A program made the position numbers and the translations under genes. Of a stretch of DNA of 64,000 bases, positions 14,267-25,930 are shown one piece after another. Location of the stretch: NCBI RefSeq assembly GCF_030272615.1, contig NC_081407.1, positions 148,675,744-148,739,743 of the forward strand, written 5' to 3'. The notes beneath the pieces were generated by a model. It was given only the letters and a program-made list of their open reading frames with translations. It was not told where the DNA came from and did not search any database. The DNA is from Cryptomeria japonica. Its lineage: Eukaryota; Streptophyta; Pinopsida; Cupressales; Cupressaceae. Each line of letters opens with the position of its first letter. The first letter of the stretch is position 1.

Positions 14267-16200
14267 ATGGCATCGACCGGCCTCAACCCATCTATTGCTA
14301 GTGTTGGAGTTTTGGTGTCTAGCGATCATGACATCCTCGAACAAATGGCCCAAGAAATTTGTTCCCAAATTTTTTCACGAGGCATGCCTTATAGTACCCT
14401 AGATGTTGTCTTGCTTGTTCAGGACTTTGATAATGCTTGTCAATGGCTTGAAAATTTTACTTTAATAGGTTATTTTGTGGGGAGGGCTCCACCTGAAAGC
14501 ATGCTTCGTGATTGGATTGCCATGGCCTGGGCTCCTCATGGGGTCAAGGTTGATAGCATCCAGAATCTCACCAAAGGCCCTTTTTTTGTTTTGCTTTGTC
14601 TATTCCACCCATGTGCATAATAATTTGTGCCATGGGCCTTGGTTTGTTAGATTCACTTTGCTTGTTTTTTAGCCTTGGTTGTGAGACTTTTCTGTCTTTC
14701 ACAACAAGAAGCTTAAATTCTTGATCTAGATTGAGTTTCCTAGTCTCCCTTTGCCTTATTGGCCCTTTTTGCAGACCATTGTGCAACCATGGGCAAGGTG
14801 GTTTGCATGGAACCCAACCATTTTTCCATACCCATCCTCAAAAAAGGGTATGCGGTGAAGTGGATTTGTCTTAGGACCTCAAGGAGACTATAGATATTCA
14901 GATAGGATGTTTGTGTTACTCTTAATGAGTAATCTATCTAAACTTTCCCAATACTTATTGTTTATGGTAAAAATGGAAACAACAACATTGAAAGACTAAA
15001 TGAGTTCAACCACAAAACCCTAGCCTAACAACAACAAAGATCTACCATAACATATGAAGATTACCTAAGACAAATGCAAATAAATCGAAATCACAAAGAT
15101 TATACGATCACATGTCTAATAGGGTTTGGATCTCCATTATTCCTATCTCCATTGATCTTGCTTGATATATTTGCTCTCAGATTTTATGCGTGCACAAGAG
15201 CTCAACAAAGAACGGAAATGTGGTTGCAAGTAGGCTTGATCGCATATGAAAGTTTGAATGCTAGAATGCCTGGGAGATTAGCTGATTAGGGTTGATAATG
15301 AAGGAAGCATCCTCTTATATAGAAGACACTATAACAAATGGAGGGATAAGATTGAGAGGTGTAAAAGATAAATGGTCGGCTGGGATTAGAGGGTAGGTAA
15401 AAGATATAAGAAAATAATGTGAGGGTAGGTAGTGTAGGAATTAAGAGATGAATGGCATGTGTCATGGGTAGAAAAGGCTAATGAATTAATTAAATAAATA
15501 AAGATTTATTTAATTAATAGAAGAAGTGGGATCAATTAAATAAATAAAAGTATTTATTTAATTTAAGAAAAAGATAATTTAAATAATTAAAAGTATTTAT
15601 TTAAATGAGAAATAAGGCTAGAAGAGATTAAGTGAATTAATTAAATAAATAAAGATTCATTTAATTAATAGAAGAATTAGGATGAAGTAATTAAATAAAT
15701 AAAATATTTATTTAATTAGACAGGACAATTTTAGGTGTCTACACTTATTTTCGGTCCCAATCTTCAGAACATAAGATTAAGGATTGCCCTTTGGTTGTCC
15801 TGAGAGATATAACTCCTCCCAAGGAGGTTGCTCCTTGTTCTAAATCTCCAAAAACCGAGGAGGGTTGGACTATCATTGCTCACAAAGTAAAGGGATATTC
15901 GACCACTTCTTAGAAGTCGTCAAGCTCTGTTGTTGTTCAAATGCAACCCCAAGTTTCTTCGTAGTCATAACCGCAACCACAGTCACAACCACAACCACAA
16001 CTGTCACCACCACAACAACTAGTTTCAAACCCTATTTTACAGGGGAAGGAACTTACAGACTCTAGTGGTGCTTGTTCTTCTTAGGTTCGTACCCCCTGCC
16101 TGCTTCTCTTGTTTCAACTCAGAAATCCTCTCTACATTGCTCTTGCAACCCTTTTGGGCGTACTGAGGATGGCAATGAAGCTCCTAAAACACACTGAATG
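14267..16200 (+). pseudogene. LINE ORF1 (DUF4283-like), interrupted
   Basis: The ATG at 14,267 opens a frame (to 14,620) whose C-terminal half has the layout of plant LINE ORF1 proteins of the DUF4283 type: a stretch with CQWLENF, then LIGYFVGRAP, then a W/hydrophobic segment ending GPFFVLLCLF. In this family the product is an RNA-binding nucleocapsid-like protein. The frame decays after 14,620, is split by the solo LTR at 14,954-15,748, and resumes with a Lys/Pro-rich piece (VLRDITPPKEVAP) and a CAACCACAA-type Gln/Thr-rich stretch around 15,970-16,020. The assignment is by pattern; the pieces are too decayed for certainty. Confidence 0.6.
14954..15748 (-). mobile_element. Solo LTR, minus orientation, target duplication CTTAT
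   Basis: A 785-bp segment (14,959-15,743) begins TGTTTATGG and ends GGTGTCTACA on the plus strand. It is flanked by CTTAT at 14,954-14,958 and 15,744-15,748. Read on the minus strand it starts TGTAGACACCTAAAATTGTCC and continues with TAATTAAATAAAT motifs, closely resembling the start of the Tat LTR at 20,469 (TGTAGTCACATAAAT...TGTCC). It is therefore a solo LTR of a related gypsy family, left by LTR-LTR recombination, sitting in LINE ORF1. The short frame at 15,074-15,289 is not a gene. Confidence 0.85.
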
Positions 16201-16286
16201 GTTCCAGACTCGGGTTTCTAGTTGAAAGATTTTTTGCAAAATAATTTCTCCTCTCTTGAAGATGATAACATGCATGATTTTCAATC

Positions 16287-17400
16287 ATGAATTTCACGTC
16301 TTGGAATGTTCAAGATATTTCTGACCTTTCTAGGAAGTATTCCATGTGGGATACTCATCTGAAATATATTGGTATTGATTTTTTTTTGTGTTTAAGAGAT
16401 TAAAATTGTTGCTTTCATGCTTACTATTGTATGTCATGTTATTTGGCCAGATGGCCTAGTTTTTGCTTCAGAGCATGAAGTTGGCTAAGGAGGTGTCGTC
16501 ACCCTTCTCTTGCTACACTGGTAGCCCTATATTGTGAATCATGGAGTGGACCCCACTAAGATATTGGTCTGGGTCCTCATGTCATTTGACAATCATTCCT
16601 TTGGGATCATTAATGTTTATGCTCCCAAAGATGCCATGGAAAGATCTCACCTTTGGTGATTGATTCAAGATTCATTGCCACTTGCTACTTGGGTTTTGTG
16701 TGGTGACTTTAATATGGTTGAGGTGGCCTCTGATAAGTAGGTTGTTTTGCATTTTAATGGACAACTGAGGAGAGATAAGCTTGGTTTTACATGTGTAATA
16801 AATTGGGTCTTTTATATCCCAATACCAATTGCTGCCATCCCTAGAGTGTTTAACACATTTGGAGTAATTTTCGGGCAAGTACTAACAAAATTCATAAAAG
16901 GCTCAATTGTGCTATGATCACAACTCAATCTTTTTTCTCTTTTGGAGATAACTAATAGCTTATGATTTTACCTCTCCTCGAGGTAACACTGTCAGACCAC
17001 TTCCCCATAAAGTTTCCCATTAATTGGCAAGTGGACCATGTCTGACCTTTCAAATCCAATTTTTTTCTAAATATTTTTTTGTTGAATCATCCTACCATGA
17101 TGGCCCATATTAACCAGGTTTAGAGATTGGAAATTCATCCCACTTATCTGTCCAACTGGATTACATGGTGGAATGATGTTGTCCAACGCAGGACTCGCTT
17201 TCTTCACATCTATGGAAGACAACTAGCGGTGTACCGCAGGCGGTCCTATGACGCCAATACTCTGGACTTGCGTCATGCCATATAAGCTCTTGCTTCCAAC
17301 CCCTTTTATCTTACCTTATAGGTTCAGGTTTCTCAGCTTAGGCACCTGAAGCAAATTGTTGATCCAGTTATGTTGCCCATGGTGCCCAGATCAAGGCTGA
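16287..17400 (+). pseudogene. LINE ORF2, endonuclease part
   Basis: Opens MNFTSWNV, the classic start of plant L1 ORF2 endonucleases, at 16,287. About 310 bases on, an NVYAP-like motif (about 16,614) and CGDFNMVE (about 16,698-16,721) mark the conserved catalytic core of the apurinic-type endonuclease that nicks target DNA. Several in-frame stops and frame changes are present; SDH near 16,997 continues the family pattern. The product would have nicked target DNA to prime reverse transcription; this copy cannot. Confidence 0.75.
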
Positions 17401-17689
17401 GCTTCGCTAGCTTAAAGTGGGAGATCATGCATCTAGAGGTTTTTTCTTGGCTCTCAGAGCTCGTCACTCCTCACATGGTATAAAGATCATTAAATATGGT
17501 CAAATGATGCTCTTTCAGCTATCATATATCCTTCAAGCCTTTGTCAAACATTATGAGAAAGTATTTTCTGCTCAGGCAAATTCTCCTATATGTGATAGGG
17601 CCTTGAAGGAATGTCTCTTTGTTGTTCTCTCTCGAATCTTTGAGTCTCAAAAGACTTTTGTGATCAAACTTTAACGCATGAAGATCTTA

Positions 17690-19300
17690 AGGAGGCTATT
17701 TCTCTATGGTTGATGACAAGGCCTTGAGTTGTGATGGCTTCCCCTACAAATTTTACAAAGCCCTTTGGCCTTGTGTTGGCTTGAAGACCTTCATAAAGTC
17801 TATCTTGAAGCCTTGAATTCTCAATCTCTTGTTCAAATTATTAATAAAGGGAACATCAAGTTCATCCCCAAGGTAGGGGACCCTGAGGTTGTATGCAATT
17901 GGCATCCCATCACTTTACTCAATGTCTCTTACAATATCATTTTTAAAAAGATGGCTCTCAAGGTTTGCCATCTCCTCCCTTAGATTGCTAGACCCGAGTA
18001 GACAAGTTTTATCAAGTCCAGATTCATTCCAAATAATATCATTATTGTTTGCGAAGGTATGGAGCAGGCTCACCGCTCCAAACAAAATGCCATCTTTGTC
18101 AAGATAGACTTTGCTAAAGCCTATGACTATATTGAATGGCCTTTTATTCTTGCTATGCTCTAGGCCTTAGGGTTTGGACCTCAGTTCATTCAAATAGTGC
18201 AAATTATTTTTGGAGACGCCTCAACTTGTATCACCATCAATGACTGACAAACTTTGTCTTTTGTCTTGTTTCACTCCATCCACCAAGGATGTTCATTGGC
18301 TCCCTCATTGTACGTGTTGGTTGTTGAAGGTTTTGGTTACCTTCTCACAACTGCCATTTCTGCTAGCTACATCATGGGGATTTCCCTCCCTGAGTCACCT
18401 TCTCAATTTATCAGGGGCCATTTTGTAGATGATTCCTTCCTCACCCTTATTAAATATGAAGATAATGTTCGTGAAGCTTTGCAATACTTTGATAATTTTT
18501 GTTTGGCTTCTAGTTTGACAATTTAATGGCACAAAACCCAATGTTACAAGCAATCCTTTCTCCTGACCCCTAATTGGAATCTCCAATGTGGGTGGAAATA
18601 TATTTAGCATTAGGAAATCTTTCAATTTTTGGGCATTCCCTTTGCCTTCCAGGGTTCTCCTGTGGACCTATGGAATGCGGTCCTCGCCAGAATCAAGAAA
18701 AAAATGGCTTTCTAGATTACTAAGTCACTTTCGTTGGCTAGTAAATTTCATATTTATTCTAAAATTCTTGTTGCTACTCATGTGTACTACTCTTCCTATT
18801 GGCCCCCCTCGAAAGATTCTTACAACAAGATTGAGAAGCTTCTTTGAGAATCTTTGTGGGCTTCAATAGCTAACCATCTTGGCTTTCACAGAGTCACCTA
18901 GGAGTATTGTTCCCTCCCCAAGGAGTCTTAAGGGCTTAGTCTTATATCTACCCAGAAGCAAGGTCTTGTGTTATGCACCAAATGGGTCATTCAGGCCATC
19001 ACTAGTGATGAAGCTTGGAAAGTTATTTTCAGACATTGCATTTTTGCCAAGTATTCAGCTAATAGGCCCTCGTGGAAGGGGATTGACTTTCAAAATATTC
19101 TTGTCGTGAAAGACAAAGTGCATATTCAAGGCACTTTTATTGCCAAAAGCATTTGGCGTGCCTGGGAAGCTGTCAAACCCTAGCTTCGTTGGGATGGAGT
19201 TGGATTTAGGGATGGTCTTTCTTTCAATCAACATAATATTTGGTGGTTGCCACTCTTTCAAATTCAAGGGCTTCCTTTAGCCTATGTTCCTGGGGTTAGT
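17690..19300 (+). pseudogene. LINE ORF2, reverse transcriptase part
   Basis: Recognisable non-LTR reverse transcriptase blocks in order: INKGNIKFIPKVGDP and NWHPITLLNVSY (about 17,841-17,940), KIDFAKAYDYIEW (about 18,099-18,137), SIHQGCSLAPSLYVLV (about 18,278-18,325) and a HFVDDSF catalytic box (about 18,419-18,438), where LINEs usually have Y/F-A-D-D. Downstream come LLTPNW- and GIPFAFQG-like blocks and a thumb region to about 19,180. The blocks fall in different frames with stops between them. The function in the family is target-primed reverse transcription. Confidence 0.85.
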
Positions 19301-20463
19301 GCTCTATGTTTTCACAAACACAACATTCTCACCTCTAGGGAACATTTTCTCTAGAGCTACCATGCAACTTTGTTCTTGGGAGGACATGCAAGTCTAGTTT
19401 TGACTTGTCTGACCAGATCGACAGACATTTGACCTTTTCTTATTGGCTCTGCCTCTAAATATGCTACACAAGTTGGGAAATCGATCTATCAAACCCTGGT
19501 GGAAATATTGTCATTGGTTTTCCAACACGCCCTTTTGAAATTATAAGCCCAAGTTGGATTACCATTGGCTCATGCCTCATTTTCCTATGGTCTCGACTTT
19601 GAATCTCAGGTGATATTTGCAGTCACCACAACACATATGGCATCACACATTTCAAACTATGGTCCACCATTATTGAGCCTAAGTTGGCTCACTTTGCCTG
19701 GTGTATTCTTTTCCAAGGATTTTTATTGGGAGCTCGACTGCAGTACTTGGGAGTTCTCGACCCTTGCTACCCATTTTGTGGTTAGCCAAAATCTTTCACC
19801 CACCTTTTCTAGTTCTATCACCAAGCTCAACATTTGTAGAATTGGATCCATGATTTTTTTAAGCCTTTTCGATCTAAGCCTTTCACTTAGCATATGACTC
19901 TTTTGGGGGACTCCCCTCAGTTTCCCTTTAAATTCACATAGGTTTGGGATGCTTTCAAGGTGGAAATCCTCTTCACATTATGGAAGGATAGAAATGTTTT
20001 ATTTTCTCACAGCTTTATTGATATCATGTTTCACTTTTTACTAAAGTGTGTATTTGTAATAATGTGATGCTTTAGATTCAAGTGAAAGCCAAAAAGGTTG
20101 CACTCAAGGTGGCCCACTTGCAAGTCCTCCTAGATCACTAGGGAAATTCTTCTTATATGTGGCATGAATGCCTTAAGACCCTTCTGCCTCTCATGACCAC
20201 TCTCCGCCCTATGAGTGTTCTTCATCCCGAGGCCACTAGTGTGGTCGCAAGTCCTCTGCTCGTCATTCATAGCACTCATGTCCAGTTTCCTTGTCGTTAG
20301 TCCAATGGTTGTAGTGAATTCACTTGGGGTCCCTCAAATTCTTCATCACATGGTGGCTCCGTCTCTAAGTAGGGCACATGGGGTGTTGACTTTTCTGCTA
20401 GTGGTGGTTATGGCTAGTCGAATACAGGTGGAGATAATACTTGGCCCAACTAGATTCCAAAGG
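19301..20463 (+). pseudogene. LINE ORF2 C-terminal and distal relic
   Basis: Decayed continuation of ORF2 with tryptophan-rich pieces typical of plant LINE C-termini, broken in all frames. It ends at the Tat insertion point (target duplication GTTCC at 20,464-20,468) and resumes at 39,748. Confidence 0.5.
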
Positions 20464-20468
20464 GTTCC

Positions 20469-21873
20469 TGTAGTCACATAAATCTGTCCATTTTAATTAA
20501 ATAAATATTTGCTATTTATTTGATTAAAAATTCACTAGCCATCAGTTAATTAAATTAATATTTAATTAATTCATCTTCAAACATTCTCTTATTAATTAAA
20601 TAAATTATTTAATTTATTTTTATTAATTCATTAAACCAAAATCACAATCAATTAAATGAATAAATCCTATTTATTCAATTTAATCCTCTTTCCTTTTTTA
20701 AATAAATTAAAAAAAACATTTATTTAAATCATTCATCCCCCCCACTTGCATTTTCCTACAAATGCAAGTTGCAACCACAAGTTGAAATAAATTAATTTTA
20801 TTTTAATTAAAATCCTATTTTCCCTCACCCACCAAACCCACTTGCAATCCTAATCCCCTTCTAGATTCTTCTAAACCCCTTCCTAATCAGCCTAATCCAT
20901 CCCTTAATTATTGTCACATTCCTAAGCAACTTGGAGTTACTTCTCAAAGACTTCAAAGTCTTTGAAAAGCATTTAATGCTTTGTGGGTTCAACAATTTAA
21001 CCTCATAAGTCTTCCAAACCACTTATGGCTCTTACACGACCATTTATGGTTAGCCCCTAACTCAACCCTCATGTAACTCATGTGTCTCCTCAAGCATTTA
21101 TTACTTTGACCATGGTTATCTCTTTAACCTTTGCACAAGAGTTTATCCATTGGATAGAAGCATTATTCTTTGAATAATGAATTTATTCACTCAACCCAAC
21201 CTTGACCTTAGCTCCCAAGTTAACCCTTAGGTCATGTCAAGCATTTAATGCTTCTTCCCTCTCCTCTCAACCCATCTCATGTTGACACTTGTCAACCTGG
21301 GATTGGGTTGAAAGTCCTCACATGGATTGAATATCATTCAATCCCGACCCTTGTTGAGATTACTCAATCTCAACCATCCATTGCTCCATTTTTCCTATAA
21401 ATAGAGCCCATTTCTTCATAATCCAGATCTTGAAAACTTGTATGCATCTAAGTTATAGAGAATTTTAGAGAGCATTTAGCATAATTAGTCATATTCACTC
21501 TTTTGGTTAAAATTAATAAATAGCATTTAGACAATTGATCCTTTTTTGGTTATTAAGCTTGCATTTGCATACTTTTCATAATCATCTACAATCTTGAACC
21601 TCCATAAGGCATCCATAGTGCAAAAAGCTGCTGAGAGCTACACTAATTTGGAACTTGGAGAGGAGAGGAACAAGGGAGGAGCCACTATGAATGTTTTGGT
21701 TAGCATTTGGAGGAGTTTAGTTTACCTCTTTTCTCTTTGTATGCTTTCCATTTCTTATTTAGTATCTCTCTTGATATGCTTGATTAGGCTGTTGTTTAAA
21801 TTCTGATTTGCTAACACTAACGCTTGTTGTTTGTGTTTTGTCATCCTAACAATCTCCTTTTTGCAGAGCATCA
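20469..21873 (+). repeat. 5' LTR of the Tat element
   Basis: Starts TGTAGTCACATAAAT, ends GCAGAGCATCA. The first 350 bases are rich in TAATTAAATAAAT words. It has the same length and order as the 3' LTR. Confidence 0.97.
21395..21404 (+). promoter_or_regulatory. Probable TATA box of the 5' LTR
   Basis: CTATAAATAG lies 479 bases before the end of the LTR, a position expected for the U3/R boundary. The 3' LTR has CTTATAAACAG at the same place (about 39,263-39,273). Transcripts starting just after it would include both AGCGCT arrays of the element. Confidence 0.6.
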
Positions 21874-21875
21874 TT

Positions 21876-21896
21876 TGGTGAACCCGACGTGAATCC
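21876..21896 (+). other. Primer-binding site of the Tat element
   Basis: TGGTGAACCCGACGTGAATC begins two bases after the LTR. The element at 48,852 has TGATGAACCTGACGTGAATC at the same place. The TGG start fits complementarity to a tRNA CCA end, but I could not assign the tRNA. It is not the common tRNA-Met site. Confidence 0.8.
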
Positions 21897-21967
21897 AATA
21901 ACAATTTTAAAAAAAAAAGCCAAACTAACTTTTTGATTGTTTAGCTTGACACATAGGTCGGGCTTCC

Positions 21968-22217
21968 GTGCTTTTGTTCGTGCTTTAGCGCTATTGTTTT
22001 TGATTTTTTAGCGCTTTTGTTTTTACAATAGCGCTATTGTCCAAAATTAGTGCTTTTGTTAATATTCTAGCGCTATTGTTCATTAGTTAGTGCTTTTGTT
22101 TTAAAATTAGCGTTTGTGTATTGCTGCATAAATTTTCCTTTTTAGCGCTGTTGTTTTTACTTTAGCGCATTTGTGTTAAGTAGCGCTTCTGTTTTCACAC
22201 GGAGTAGCGCTATTGTA
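21968..22217 (+). repeat. 20-bp-phased AGCGCT-(A/T)TTGT array in the 5' leader
   Basis: About twelve copies of AGCGCTATTGTT / AGCGCTTTTGTT begin near 21,968, 21,986, 22,010, 22,029, 22,049, 22,069, 22,089, 22,109, 22,144, 22,164, 22,182 and 22,206. Most intervals are 18-24 bp, several exactly 20. The A-form and T-form tend to alternate. The spacers are T-rich. A matching array of opposite orientation lies at 37,624-37,915. The role is unknown: protein binding, splicing control or long-range RNA pairing are possible. Confidence 0.9.
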
Positions 22218-24491
22218 ACAACACATTGTAAAAAAGGCCATGTAACCGATAAAATAATTTTTCTTAGGCTTGTGGAAGCCCACCGTATGTTCCGATTTTA
22301 CTAACTTTTCGCTTCATGTGCAGATTTTAAAACTAACCCTTTTTTTTTTGCTTAAAATAAAAAACACTTCATTTTGGTGCTCTAAAACTTACAAGCAAAT
22401 ATCATTTCTTTGCAAGTTAGGATTCACTTCATTTTGGTGCTCTAAAACTTACAAACAAACTTTATTTCTTGCAAGTTAGGATACACTCTATTTTGGTGCT
22501 TAAAACAAGACAAGACAAATCTCATTTCTTGCATCAAACTTAAGAAAATTCACAATCAACACTTCGATTTTGTCCAGGTAAAAAGAACAATCAACTTGTC
22601 TCATTTTGCAAAGCGATTTACTTCATGTATACGTATTTCAAATTTAGTAGACCGGGATTTCAAATTCCTAGTTTACTCAAACATATTGCCTTGGAAGTTA
22701 AAAAGAACATCATGGTTGTTGGAGAAACATCTCCAAATAGATAGAACATCATTGCAATGACAAGTTAAAAAGAACAAGTGTAATTTGTGTTTTGGCACAC
22801 TTGTGCAAAAAAGGGTTTGTCGAGTGGTCCCACTTCTAACACACACTATCCTCTCCCTTGGCTTTCGTGGTCCTAGGTGCAAGAGAAAAGTGTTAGTAAC
22901 ACTCAAATTTTATCTTTTTAAGAGAGGCCTGCCAAGAGACACAACACTCTTGGGAACGACCTCGCGTGGTAAATCCTTCGAGCTGCTATAGAAATTAGGT
23001 GAGAGCAAAAGCTGTAGCCTTGGGTATAGTTGTTCCTACAATGTAACTTGCCGAAAGGACAAATGGGCCCCACCACAAGTTACAAGGCTCTTAAGTGAGT
23101 CGCTGCAGAATGAACTTATGTCCAAAAACATCAAAAATTACTAAACACCTTTAAGTAGTAGCCCACTCATTCTATTGATTGAGGATATTTGTGATAAATT
23201 CAGTGCAAGAGCATAGAAGGTTTTGCTCCCAAGATACTCACCATACATATTTCCTTGAGTAGAAACATAGCTTTTTGAAAGGTTACTTGTAGCCCGATAA
23301 AAGTGGTGACTCCCCCATCATAGGGATCATCTATTTGTTATGCTCGCGCAGGACTTAGTATATCACATCCTTACTTGCCACGACTGGATTCATAAGGTAT
23401 GTAGTACCAAAGTCGAAGAAATATCAAGATGTGGGCTGAAATTATCACAATTGGCCATTTGACCTTAGGGATAAAGAGTGTTTGAAGTGTTTTCATTTTT
23501 GAGTCAAGAACAATACAAATTGAGTCGACTTCAGGCTTTGGAAAAACACCTAAAATACATTTTGAAGGAAAGGGTCATCAAAAGTTCAAAAGATTGGGTT
23601 GATCTAGACCCATACTTACTTGTGCCTTTTGAGGCAACATTCTTGTGTTTGTGTGCTTGTTTTGTTTTCTTGTCAAAGAAACATCATAAACCCAAATCAA
23701 AACAAGTATTCATCCAACACAAACATTTTCAAAACACAAAAGATCAAAAACAAAGAGCAACAATCAAAAGTATCAAACTATATGACTATTCTTCACATAT
23801 TGAGAAAGAAGAATCTTCATCAACACATCAACTTGAAGAAAAGACCATTAAGCTCAAAGGATTTTATCAAAAGGAGAAAATTCTTCTATCTTAATAGACA
23901 AATCTTTGTCTCTCATAGAACCTTCTTACGTCACATGCATCTTTACCTTCAAGGGAAATCAAACGAGTTTGATCAAGATTCATTAAACCGCTGAGCTTTT
24001 ACTCAATATAGAGCTTTGAGTTATCATCAAAACAAGGGCGGCAAGATCAATCCTGCCTTCTTTCCAGATATTTGTATCACATATAACTCAGCTAGGGTAG
24101 AACCACCAACCCCTGAACAAGAAGAGGAAGAGTTTGTTCCTTTTGTAACACACAGTTTCTATTGAAGTTCACATCTCATCCATTATCATATTCATCTCAT
24201 CAAATCCATTCCAACTCTCAAAACATCAAAAGGTTTTTGTCCTAAGTTATATTTCGATATTTCTTGAATCAAACACAATACATCACCTTTAGAGTGTCTT
24301 TACATCTAGGATAAACTCATCCTAAGAGGTATTTCTATGTAGGTTAAAACTAGTCTATGAGCGCATCCTCTCATTACTAGCTAGTTGAGTCTGTAACACA
24401 TCTCAGATCTCTCTAAACCTTATCACATCAAACTTTGTCAATCAAACACAACAAGCAATCCAAGAAAGAACTTTGGTAACATCTACCTTTA
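22218..24491 (+). other. Rest of the Tat 5' leader
   Basis: A long untranslated leader, usual for Tat elements. It contains a short tandem repeat at 22,365-22,510 (about 2.5 copies, period 58-60 bp, core ATTTTGGTGCTCTAAAACTTACAA). Short frames such as 23,478-23,894 resemble nothing I know and are Lys/His-rich. I found no clear extra ORF on this strand. Confidence 0.6.
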
Positions 24492-25930
24492 GTGCTAAAA
24501 ATCCGTATGCAAAAAACTTTAGCAAACATCAATCTTTCATTTCATCACCAACTCATCATTATTTTCATCAAACTTCAACAAAAACTTATAAACAAAAAGG
24601 CTCATACCAGGTCCAGGTCTAGACAACAAGAAATTGAAGAGGAAGAGGAGGAAAATATCAATGAATTCCAAGAAGCTCTTGGAGGAAACGTAAACAATGA
24701 CAATCCAAGTACTCCTACTCCTGCAGCAATAGAAAGGGCACAACACAACCCTCTCTTTAATAGACTTTTTGATGAAATACTCAGGAGCAATGCTGATGCT
24801 CACTTTTTAAGATTTGCTCAAGAGGGGGCTAAACTACCCTCTGACTTTGATGTTGCACAACTAAGGCAAGCATGAAAATGCCAAAGTTGCAATGAGGATG
24901 AAAGAGGTCGAGATCATATCAGATATAACCTTCATCAAGGTAATCCCCCACCTCCTCCTCCTCCAAATGAAATAGACATGTTGCGGCAGCAAGTCGAATA
25001 TCTCGCCCAACAACTTCATAGTGGTGTGAAAACTAATCAATTTTCACTCAATGACATTTGTCCTTATCCCTTTGATAGGAATCTTCATATGCCACCTTTT
25101 CCATGAGGTTTTGAAACACCCAAGTTTGAAAAGTATAGAGGAAAAGGAGACCCTCGTGATCATGTTAGAGAATTCCATTCAGCTTGCCTCGAAGTGGCAT
25201 ACGAGGACACCTACCTAATGCGACTCTTTCCCCAAAGCTTGGGAGGGACAACCACATCATGGTTTTCCCGATTACCAGGTGGCATTAGGACATTTGAAGA
25301 ACTTGTCCAGAAGTTCCTGGCACATTACTCACACAATATTGAACGTGATATCACAATGGCTGATCTATGTAACACTAAACAAAAACCAGGTGAGCTATTT
25401 TCAGTCTTTCTACAACGATGGCGTCAAATGTCTAGTAGACGTTCTTTTCAGTTACCTGAACAAGAACTAGTGGCAATATTTATTTCCAACTTAAATGACG
25501 AAATGGAATTTCACCTAGACGTCAAAGACACAGACTCTTTCAATGACATGATCACAAAAGGTTTAAAATGTGAGCGGGCTCTCATAAAAAAAGGGCTTAT
25601 CAAGATATATAATGAGCCAAAGGATGGCCCTCGCCCATGCTTCAATAGTGACAAGCCTAACTTCTGGAACAAAAACAAACACGTCGTCAATGACGGGGTT
25701 GTGGATGCAAGAACTATCAAAAGTGCACAACCTGTGGTCTGATTTGCAGGACAGAACCCCCCACCCAAGAATAACACAGTTGCTCCTCCAAATCAAGGAC
25801 ACAATGTCTCTCCAGAGGAACCCAGACAATGTCAACAAAATTTTAAACCAAAACGAACATACACTCCCTTAGGGGAACTCATCGATACAGTGTTACGTCA
25901 GTTTCTCAAAATCTGGTGACCTTACCCAAA
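24492..25930 (+). pseudogene. gag: Tat gag (capsid/nucleocapsid)
   Basis: One frame runs from about 24,492 to 25,914 with internal stops at about 24,873, 25,104 and 25,740. The core at 25,110-25,560 is a typical plant retrotransposon gag domain (PF03732 type): YRGKGDPRDHVREFH, then WFSRLPGGIRTFEEL, then QKPGELFSVFLQRWRQM, the family's conserved order. The N-terminal part is acidic (a Glu run at about 24,633) with a Pro run near 24,955. The first in-frame ATG is at 24,507; the true start is uncertain. The frame shifts near 25,900 before the zinc-knuckle relic. The product packages the element RNA. Confidence 0.85.
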